Below the pieces are notes generated by a model. That model saw only the letters and a list, made by a program, of their open reading frames with translations, was not told where the DNA came from and ran no database searches. Source: Zygnema cylindricum (taxonomy: Eukaryota > Streptophyta > Zygnematophyceae > Zygnematales > Zygnemataceae). Taken from it: a stretch of 14,977 bases of DNA. Numbering within the stretch: the stretch's first letter is position 1; each line of letters begins with the position of its first letter. The stretch spans positions 1 to 14,977 of the forward strand of contig JBBHKE010002368.1 of NCBI GenBank assembly GCA_037447655.1, in the 5' to 3' direction. A program made the position numbers and the translations under genes. Below, one piece after another: positions 8,055-14,977 of this stretch.

Positions 8055-8518
8055 ATGGCCATTTTCCACTCTAATTCTCACTTCCTTAAAACCCCAATAT
8101 CTCCATTTTTACCTCTCTCTAAAAATGGAATAGTTTCTCTACCTCTCTCTCCCTCCCCCCCCTTATCTAAAAATGGAAAATTTTCTCTACCTCTCTCTCC
8201 CTCCCCCCCCTTATCCCTCCCCTCCTTTTCTTCTAGAACCCTAAAACCCAAAAATGTTTCTCTGGGTTTTTCCCCCCTGCCATCCTCCCTAAAAAGGGTA
8301 GAGAAAACAAAAAAAAATATCCTCTCTCTCTCTCTCTCTCCCTCCAAGCCATGGCTTTCGATAGAAAGGGGGAGGAGGGAAGCCACGTGTGCTGCAGTAA
8401 ATAGGGGAGAAGTGAGGGAGGGAGAGGTGGGCGATATTGAGGAGGCGATTCTGGGAGGGAAGGCGGTGGGAGGAGAGCCAGCCATAGAGAGAGAGGGGAA
8501 GAGAGAGGTGGAGACTGG
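8055..8518 (+). other. Hydrolase exon 1 (transit peptide and linker)
   Basis: The frame is open from the ATG at 8055 and has no other Met. It ends in REVETG at a strong donor, GTGAGT (8519-8524). The two leftover bases GG plus the first G of exon 2 give Gly, leading directly into EWIWEGHKIRF, so the phase matches. The +4 position is G with an Ala second codon, but -3 is T, so the start context is only fair. A 48-bp duplication lies inside the transit region. If the start were wrong, another upstream exon would be needed. Confidence 0.62.
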
Positions 8519-10039
8519 GTGAGTAAAATTGACTCATTAATGTAAAATTTATTTAAATATGAAATATGGATGTTTTGGGACATTGGGCATTGGACATTAG
8601 GACATTGGACATTATTGTACATTAGACATTTCTGTACATTGGACATTTTTGGACATTGGACATTTTTGGACATTGGACATTTTTGGACATGACATTTTTG
8701 GACATTGGACATTTTTGGACATTGCACATTTTCGGACATGATATTTTTGGACATTGGACATTTTCGGACATGACATTTTTGGACATTGGACATTTTTTGA
8801 CATTGCACATTTTTGGACATTGGATATTTTTGGACATTGAACATTTTTGGACATTGGACATTTTTGGACATTGCACATTTTTGGACATTGATAATTGGAG
8901 TAGTAAATTGGACACTTCACAAATGACTTTTGCACCTCGGCTGATGTCTAGCTGAAATCTGAACATCAAATTTCATAATCCCGATTTTGTTTTAGGATGA
9001 GGATAATTTATCATGATTTTGATGTTAATTTACCTAACACACTTTGTAACCCTGTTAATGATATAACACTTATCTAGTCTTTATTTTTTATCTTGGTTGT
9101 TCTTCCCCTCTTAGCACAAAATAGAGTTATTTAACTTTTTAACCAACTTTTTTTTTATTAGCCCGCGGTTCACGAATCATCCACGTCATCTGGACATAAA
9201 ATAGAATTATCAACACTGAATAATAGAATTAATTATTAAATATAATATAATAAATAAAATATTAAATAATAAATAGAATTATCAATACTGAATTATTAAC
9301 ATCAACATTCCTCATACTAATTATCCATTAATTCTAAATTCAGGCATTTGGCATTAGACCACTATTTCTTGACATTCCATCCCTCTCTCTCTCTCCTTTC
9401 CTCTCTCTCTTTCTCTTTCCCTCTCTCTCTCCCTCCCTCCCTCCCCCATGCTAGGCTGGTACATAGATGATATTTGTATAGAATTCATATATATAGATAT
9501 CATGTACATCTGTATACATGTATATATAAACATTACATATATGCAAATCTATATATATACATATATATTTATATGTTTGTATGCATGTATATATATACAT
9601 ATATGTATATATGAATTGTAAGAATCGCATTTCAAACATTGGACTCTCGATATCGAAATCAATATCGGACGATTCATGATTTATATTTTGACATCTTTTA
9701 CTCATTCTGGGACACTTTTTTTGCATGGAATAACAGCCGTTGTTTTTTTTATTTTTTTTGGGCCCCTCTAGAAACCTCTCTACTTTTTTTTTTAAATCTT
9801 GTTTTAATTGTAATGCCATTAATTTTTTTATTTATGTTTTACATATACTACAGTAAATGAATACATATTTTTTATGTTTGCTTTTTTATTTATTTTTCAC
9901 AGTTTCCCAAAAATCTTATTTTTTATCCTTTTTCTACAATTCTTATTTTTGCTTTTTTTATTTTTTTTGGTTGAATAAATGAGGCGATCTGAAGTCAAAA
10001 CCTCTCACTCTTTCTTTTCCTCCTTCCTTCACTTTTTTC

Positions 10040-10090
<51 letters not shown>

Positions 10091-10129
10091 TCTTACATTC
10101 TGGAATTCGGTTTTCTCTCTCTCTCTCAT

Positions 10130-10171
<42 letters not shown>

Positions 10172-12345
10172 GGAATGGATATGGGAAGGGCACAAAATTC
10201 GATTTCAGAAAACAGGTTCATCGGGACCCCCTCTCCTCCTAATCCACGGATTTGGGGCAAATTGGTACCTTCTCTCCCTCTCCCTCTCACTCTCCCTCTC
10301 TTTCCCTCTGCCTCTCGCTCTCGCTCTCCCTCTCCCTCTCTTTCTCCCTCTCCCTCTCTTTCTCCCTCTCCCTCTCCCTCTCCTTCCTAACTCCCTCTGG
10401 CTTTAAATTTTTCTGGTTTTGGGTTTTCCTTTCCAATTTTTTTTTCGGTTGATCTTTTTTGATAATTATACACCTTTTTTTACTCATTTTTCATATTTTT
10501 TGGTGTTTTTTTTACTTTGTAGTGTTTTTTTTATGTTTTGTATTTTTTTTAATGTTCTTTGTGTTTTTTATTGTTTTTTAGTGTTTTTCAGTAATTTCAC
10601 TGTTTTTTAGTTATTTTTCGGTATTTTTTGAGTGTTTTTGTGTTTTTTCTTTCATGAGTTTTTTCTGTTTTTTCAGTGTTTTTTTTGTGTTTCTTTTTTG
10701 TTTATCTAGTGTTTTTTTATAGTTTTTTTTATAATTTTTTCACGCTCACTACTGACACTACTAAACTAAGGTTCCATTTGTCTCTTCTCTCTCCCTCTCT
10801 TTCCCTCCCTCCCTCTCCCCCTCTCAGTGACCATTGGCGTAAAAATCTTCGGGTTTTGGGTCTTTCCCGTCGAGTTTTTGCCATCGACGGATTATACACT
10901 TTAACTTAGCTGTTTTAAGCTTTTTTTAGAGCTTTTCTTTTTGGGATTTTTAAGCTTTTCTCACTCTCATCATTTTGCTCTCCCTCTCCCTCTCCCTCTC
11001 CCTCTCCTAGTGACCATTGGCGCAAAAACCTTCCGGTTTTGGGTCTTTCCCACCGAGTTTTTGCCATCGATCTTCTCGGTTACGGATATTCAGACAAACC
11101 GGACCCTCGAGGGAAACCTCCCAATACTTTATATACTTTTGAAACGTGGTCTCGACAAACTTTAACTTTTATCGACGAAATTATTGGGGAACCGACGTTT
11201 GTCGCTTGTAATTCCGTCGGAGGTTTGTTCTTCTTTTGTTTATTTGTTTTATTTGTTTATTTATTCGTTTGGTTATTTGTTTAATTTTTTTTTGTTTTTA
11301 TTGTTTGTTTGTTTATTTGTTTCTTTGTTTTATTTGTTTCTTTGTTTTATTTGTTTTCTTCTTTCTTTTGATTTTCCTTTTTTTATTTCCCTTTTTTTAT
11401 TGTCCTTTCTTTTGATTTTCTCTCTCGCTTTTCCCTTTTTGTTTTCTTATTTTTGGTTTTTTCTTTTTTCCTCTTTTTTCTTTCCTTTATTTTCCATTTT
11501 TTTTTGTTTTTTTCCCCCTTAGGAAACGTCGGGTTAAAAGCGGCTCTCGACGATCCTTCGAAAGTTTTAGGTCTCCTTTTATTAAACGTTTCTTTACGAC
11601 AACTCCATATAAAAAAACAACAATGGTTTATAAAACCGTTTGTAAAGGCACTACAGACGACATTACGGACAACGGAGATCGGTCGGGCGTTCTTTGCTTC
11701 CGTCGCGAAACCGGACTCCGTAAAACGGATTCTAAAACAATGTTACTACGACGAATCTCAAGTTACGGACGAATTAGTGAAAGTTATTTTGGAACCCGGT
11801 TTACAAAAAGGGGCGGTCGACGTTTTTCTTGACTTTATTTGTTACTCGGGAGGACCTTTACCGGAGGAAATGTTACCACTTGTAAAGGTATTATTGTTTT
11901 TTTTTTTTTTTTGTTATTGTTATTGTTGTTCTTTCTATTTTTGTTCTTTTTAATATTGTTCATTTTGTTTTTGTTCTTTTTGTTGTTGTCCTTTTTGTTG
12001 TTGGTATTTTTAATATTGTTATTGATATACTTTTATATTGTTTTTATTATTATTATCGTTTTTAATTGTTATTCCTCTTTTTCTCTCCCTCTTTTTTTTC
12101 TCTCCCTTTTTGCTCTCTCTCTCTCTCTCCCTTTTTTCTTTCTCTTTGTTATTTTCCAGTGTCCCGTGGTTATCGGGTGGGGAGAGGAGGATCCGTGGGA
12201 ACCGGTGAGTCTCGGAAAACTTTACGGAAACTTTTCGACGGTACAAGAATTCGTCATTTTGCCGGGAGTCGGTCATTGCCCTCAAGATGAGGCACCGCAT
12301 TTAGTGAATCCACTAATCGAGAGATTTATTGCAAAATACGCTTAA
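8055..12345 (+). CDS. Alpha/beta-hydrolase, plant AT5G19850 type, probable plastid protein
   Basis: Joined exons 8055-8518, 10172-10264, 11011-11222, 11523-11887 and 12160-12345 give 439 codons plus stop, with every junction in phase. Residues 1 to about 120 are Ser/Leu/Pro/Lys-rich with MA at the start, as in a plastid transit peptide; an acidic linker follows. The hydrolase fold begins at WIWEGHKIRFQ (157-167). HGFGAN (180-185) is the oxyanion-hole loop. DLLGYGYSDKP (206-216) follows. The nucleophile elbow is ACNSVGG with Ser254, where Cys252 replaces the usual first Gly of GxSxG. A cap region includes YSGGPLPEE (364-372). Asp389 in GEEDPW and His417 in GVGHCPQDE complete the triad. This matches Arabidopsis AT5G19850 as I recall it (about 360 residues). 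The substrate is unknown; the family is related to pheophytinase-like plastid hydrolases. Family and exons 2-5 are firm; exon 1 is inferred from phase and composition. Confidence 0.85.
8119..8214 (+). repeat. 48-bp tandem duplication in the transit-peptide region
   Basis: Copies 8119-8166 and 8167-8214 encode SKNGIVSLPLSPSPPL and SKNGKFSLPLSPSPPL. A 48-bp period keeps the frame. A third partial FLPLSKNG-like copy precedes them. Confidence 0.85.
8573..8890. repeat. 17-bp array in hydrolase intron 1
   Basis: The unit is GGACATTTTT plus GGACATT (17 bp), about 19 times with variants TGACATG, GCACATT and TTCGGACA. No frame of the unit contains a stop on the minus strand, which explains the Met/Ser/Lys/Asn/Val/Gln/Cys open frames there. 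Confidence 0.9.
8891..9199. other. Intron 1 sequence, nothing recognised
   Basis: AT-rich unique DNA after the 17-bp array, with no exon, RNA gene or clear element border. Confidence 0.5.
9200..9300. repeat. Two-copy ATAGAATTATCAA(C/T)ACTGAAT repeat
   Basis: Copies start at 9201 and 9273, with an AT-rich spacer. The CACTGAATAATAGAATTAA part vaguely resembles the MITE end, but borders cannot be drawn. Confidence 0.5.
9376..9447. repeat. CT-rich tract in intron 1
   Basis: CTCTCTC with TTTC and CCCTCC variants. Confidence 0.85.
9470..9615. repeat. TATA/CATG-rich alternating tract
   Basis: ATATATACATATAT and TGTATGCATGTATATA words; many are self-complementary, so cruciforms are possible. Between here and about 10040 the intron is T-rich with no gene. 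Confidence 0.75.
10043..10169. repeat. (CT)n and T38 at the intron 1 acceptor
   Basis: (CT)n at 10043-10088, a second CT patch at 10116-10127, then 38 consecutive T at 10132-10169 touching the splice-site AG. This serves as the polypyrimidine tract of intron 1. Confidence 0.9.
10172..10264 (+). other. Hydrolase exon 2
   Basis: The acceptor AG at 10170-10171 follows an uninterrupted T38 run. It encodes EWIWEGHKIRFQKTGSSGPP then LLLIHGFGAN. The donor is GTACCT at 10265. The split codon TG|T gives Cys186 on joining to exon 3. The HGFGAN loop supplies the oxyanion-hole backbone in alpha/beta-hydrolases. Confidence 0.87.
10268..10388. repeat. CCCTCT-type repeat after the exon 2 donor
   Basis: CCCTCTCCCTCTCTTTCT-like units, nearly pure pyrimidine on the sense strand, starting 3 bp into intron 2. 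Confidence 0.85.
10440..10745. other. T-rich intron 2 body
   Basis: GTGTTTTTT/AGTGTTTTT words repeat irregularly. No exon is seen. Confidence 0.7.
10828..10888 (+). pseudogene. Decayed copy of hydrolase exon 3 start
   Basis: 61 bases match 11011-11071 except for five substitutions before the last base. A CT tract and CAG precede it, as at the real acceptor. In frame it reads DHWRKNLRVLGLSRRVFAID, then GLYTLT and a TAG at 10907-10909. No donor follows, so it cannot be a normal alternative exon; if used it would end the protein early. Confidence 0.85.
11011..11222 (+). other. Hydrolase exon 3 with nucleophile Ser254
   Basis: The acceptor CCTAG follows a CCCTCT tract. The exon encodes DHWRKNLPVLGLSHRVFAID, then LLGYGYSDKP, YTFETW and FVACNSVGG. 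The donor is GTTTGT at 11223. A decayed copy of its first 61 bases sits 183 bp upstream (10828-10888). This copy is the functional one because it alone continues through the Ser elbow. Confidence 0.92.
11523..11887 (+). other. Hydrolase exon 4 (cap region)
   Basis: The acceptor CCCTTAG precedes 11523 and the donor GTATTA follows 11887; the end is phase 0. It encodes 121 full residues from NVGLKAALDDPSKVLGLLLL to YSGGPLPEEMLPLVK, covering the helix after the nucleophile and the cap. No frame breaks are seen. Confidence 0.93.
12160..12345 (+). other. Hydrolase exon 5 (catalytic Asp and His, stop)
   Basis: The acceptor TTCCAG ends at 12159. It encodes CPVVIGWGEEDPWEPVSLGK and ends LIERFIAKYA with TAA at 12343-12345. 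Asp389 and His417 complete the triad. A decayed copy of its end lies about 306 bp downstream (12613-12665). Confidence 0.93.
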
Positions 12346-12980
12346 AAAAATGTTGAAATGGAAGTAAACAATCATTAAAAGGATAAATTTATGAAGGAAA
12401 AATCAATTATGAAGGAAACATATTTAGTTAATCTTTGAGAAAATGGAGAAAAGGGACAATTTTTTGTCAATATTTATGCGTTCTAGTTTACCAAGTATTT
12501 TTATTTTATGTATATTTGAATAGAACTTGTGTGTATTGTTCAATCTAAAGATTCTCAATACTTTTAAGAAAATGTTAAAATAGTTTTTCTTTTTTTCTAT
12601 ATACCTTTAGTCTCTTCCTTAATCGAGAGATTCTTGGCAAAATTCTCTCAAAATTACGCTAAAATGACACTTTTTTTTTTCTAGGAACTTTTCTGGTATC
12701 GAGAAATTGCTTTTTTATGTATATTTTAATAACAGTCGATCCTTGCATCAGAACACTTCTTTTTTTTGCATTTTTTTTGTCATATTTGTACCAAAACTAA
12801 ATCAAATGTTTTTTTTTTTCATGCAAAGGAAATTAAAACTTTAATTGAGGTTTTTGACCAAAGTCCTTTTACCAAGTAGCTCAAAATGGGTTAAAAAAAA
12901 TTGAATAAAAGACAAAAAAGGGTAAAAGTTGATGGTAGGACGTTTTATCACCCAAAAATATATATAGTGTGCCCAAACAT
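12346..12980. other. Hydrolase 3' UTR and downstream flank
   Basis: AT-rich sequence after the stop. A poly(A) site is plausible near 12510-12560 (AATAGAA then TTGTGTGTATTG), but no strong signal decides it. It includes the exon 5 echo and several T runs. Confidence 0.4.
12613..12665 (+). pseudogene. Decayed copy of hydrolase exon 5 end
   Basis: Reads SSLIERFLAKFSQNYAKM, where the real exon reads NPLIERFIAKYA and stop. ATCGAGAGATT is shared exactly, 306 bp apart. A shorter echo, ATCGAGAAATTGC, is at about 12697. TTTTATGTATATTTxAATA also recurs (about 12505 and 12713), so the 3' flank contains partial tandem copies. Confidence 0.7.
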
Positions 12981-14880
12981 TCTTGAAAGGGTGGACAAAG
13001 AGGAGGGAGGGAAGAGAGAGAAAGGAAAACAAAGAAACAATAGCCCTCAACCCTGAACTTAAACTTGAACAAAAGAGCTTGCAAACAAAAGGCATTACTT
13101 GTAAGCACTTTGAAAATCAATGATTGTTTGTTCTTGTAGCATGCATTGCCCCAATTCGAAGTTGTTGTCAACAATGAGAGATGGAAAAGGTGGGACTGGA
13201 TTGCGGTAGTAGTGCACAAGTTGAGAGACGAGGCTCGTAAAATGGTAGTGGAACTTCCTCCACTTTGAGGACGACCTAGGCTAAAATAGGGATGTTAGCA
13301 ATAATGAGACGAGAGCTAATGGTAGGCGCCACCAAAGCCCAATTACCCATCGTATCTACCACCGTATATAATATATACTACATCTATCATCATATATACT
13401 ACCATAACGTATCTGGTAACGCATTTTAACAATTTTGCATTTTAACAATTTTGGCTACGGAAACCAAACTTAAATTGTGATTGGAGGTTTTGGAGACTGC
13501 TCGTTGATCGGCAAATGGTCCCTTCAGTCGATTAAAAATTCCACACACATTCAAGTGTTGTGGCACGTTAAAAAGAGGGTTTTTGAAGTCCTTAAGAGAA
13601 GACACTTTAAGAGAAGACAAAAATGAATGTCATCAGAGGTAAAGTTTGGAAGTGATAAAGACGGTGTTGAGCGCAACAATGTGTCGAGGTTGCAATCGTT
13701 GCTTGGGAGTCGAAGAGCTTGGGAAGGTCTTTACAATGCGAGAGGTCCTCAATGCGAAAAGCGCATCTTTAACTACTCGGTTTACAAAAGGAAGGGGCCC
13801 TCTGGGGGAACTTAAAGCTTTAATACTCTCTTATGAAAAAGTGACACAAAAGTAGGTAGGGAGAGGGAGGTCAGATGAAAAACCTCGTGGGCACAAGGCC
13901 ACACACTTAGCCTTACACTTCCATCGTTAACAGATAGGCTGGTCTTACAAAGTTATGGCCCGAAATGATGAAAGGCAAAGATGATTTGGTCATAAGAACC
14001 CTTAATATGTGTGGCATTTGCGATCGAAGGGAATGAACAACTTGTAAATGCAGAAAACATAAATGCAAGAATGTACGGTAACTAATTGACATTTAAATAC
14101 CATGGTTGATGCCCATCTAGCTTGAAGGTGGGCTAAAGTAAAACGAGACCTTCTCAAATCCTAGTGGCAAGTCTTAATGTGGGAACATCTCCCAGGGGAA
14201 CCTTAAAGAGGAAAGGTGGTAAATTGTAAATTATCTTTACAAATTGCAATGTGTCTAACGGTAATGGCTTTCGGTGGTAAGTCTCCCTTAGATTGGACCG
14301 ACATTGGTTGGATTCTCAATTGAACAATTATTGTTAGAGGCATTTAAGGCCGTCAAATTCTTGAACTGGCCGTCAAATTCTCACCTATCTAAAATTGAAC
14401 GGTTGAAAACTACAAAATATGTCGTTCAAAGTTTTTAAATGACCAAAATGGACCCAAAGTCGTTACGACATTTCATAACAGGTGACTTTATCAATTTCGT
14501 AAAATGCTTGTATAAATCCTAACATATTTGCACGCGCTTGGACATTTATTTCCGATGCATATAGACGATATTAGTAATTTTAACCTTTAGTGTGGCATAG
14601 ACTTTGGGCCAAAGGCATCTTTTCTCTTTTGGGAAAAAAATAATTAACGAGAAGATGGAACAATGTATAGAGTATTTCTCAGTTGGAATTGGTTTTTTTG
14701 CTTTCAATTTCAGGCTTTTAATGTTGCTTAGCGTTTGTAGTGTTTTTAGCCCTTAGGGATTTTAGTCTCTTATCTTTAATGGTCTTTCCCAATGATTTGT
14801 TTCAATTATGTACTTATGATGGTTAAACCATCGCGTCTTTGACAATAGAATTTTCACCTTCATTCGTATTTAGTTCTTTG
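12981..14880. other. Unassigned region, more even base composition, no gene recognised
   Basis: Complexity rises here compared with the rest of the window. Small open frames at about 13426-13620 (minus) and 13627-13855 (plus) match nothing I know. Small tandem duplications occur: GCATTTTAACAATTTT at 13421-13452, TTAAGAGAAGACA at about 13592-13618, and GGCCGTCAAATTCT at 14348 and 14368. It could be a decayed retroelement, but no LTR, primer-binding site or polymerase motif was seen. Confidence 0.4.
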
Positions 14881-14901
14881 TATAGCACAGTACTTGTACT
14901 G

Positions 14902-14977
14902 TACACCGCGAATCGTAATTAGAGTAATGAAAAAATTAGAGTACAAAAACTAAAAAAAATAATTAGAGCAATGAACG
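14902..14977. mobile_element. Start of another MITE copy, cut by the window end
   Basis: TACACCGCGAATCG, then TAATTAGAGT and AATG, matches the left arm of the element at 685-903. The interior differs, with AATTAGAG(T/C)AATGAA-like words. It is preceded by the inverted repeat ACAGTAC-TT-GTACTGT (14887-14902). Confidence 0.7.

Noticed and set aside
7867-8133. Independent small protein starting at 7867
   Set aside because: It is the translation of the CT tract and overlaps the hydrolase exon in another frame; kept only as a possible upstream open frame.
8233-8969. Minus-strand proteins of MSKNVQCPK type
   Set aside because: The 17-bp unit has no stops in any minus frame, so all three frames are open; the region lies in a plus-strand intron.
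13426-13855. Small open frames as genes or retroelement protein
   Set aside because: Short, overlapping on both strands, with no recognised motif; no LTR pair or primer-binding site was found nearby.

Overview
The window looks like nuclear DNA of a green plant, probably streptophyte. The coding exons are short and bounded by GT..AG introns, the introns are rich in T or CT, the promoter regions carry plant-style CT tracts, and both recognisable genes are closest to plant families. The species cannot be named from the sequence. Most of the window is low-complexity DNA: microsatellites, minisatellites and a MITE-like element. Nearly all long open frames here are by-products of repeats.

Two real genes are visible, transcribed away from each other. 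(1) On the minus strand, positions 5174 to 1356 hold the first three exons of an NADPH-dependent diflavin oxidoreductase (NDOR1/ATR3/Tah18 family). This is the N-terminal FMN-binding half of its flavodoxin domain; the rest lies beyond the left edge or is missing. Exon 1 carries one extra base inside the FMN phosphate-binding loop, so this copy is either a pseudogene or contains a sequence error. (2) On the plus strand, positions 8055 to 12345 hold a five-exon alpha/beta-hydrolase of the plant AT5G19850 type. It has a likely plastid transit peptide, a complete Ser-Asp-His triad, and splice phases that join into a 439-residue protein.

Layout: 1-1355 is A/AG-rich sequence, a 7-bp GACATTT-type array and a 219-bp MITE, read as intron 3 of the diflavin reductase. 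1461-4731 is its intron 2, full of TTGAC repeats with 10-bp and 16/48-bp periods, AT repeats and a G-run. 4810-5047 is its intron 1. 5286-7085 is a 1.8-kb, 18-bp GA-rich minisatellite between the genes. 7255-7830 is a GTAC-dense block followed by CGCAC modules and a TATA box for the hydrolase. 8519-10171 is hydrolase intron 1, with a 17-bp GGACATT array. 12346-14901 is 3' flank with no recognisable gene, and 14902-14977 is the start of another MITE copy.

The most unusual pattern is that edges of real exons recur as decayed copies in nearby noncoding DNA. The start of hydrolase exon 3 recurs in intron 2, the end of hydrolase exon 5 recurs in the 3' flank, and the end of diflavin reductase exon 1 recurs in its intron 1. 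The genes show no evident pathway link: one family works in cytosolic Fe-S assembly, and the other is a probable plastid hydrolase of unknown substrate.
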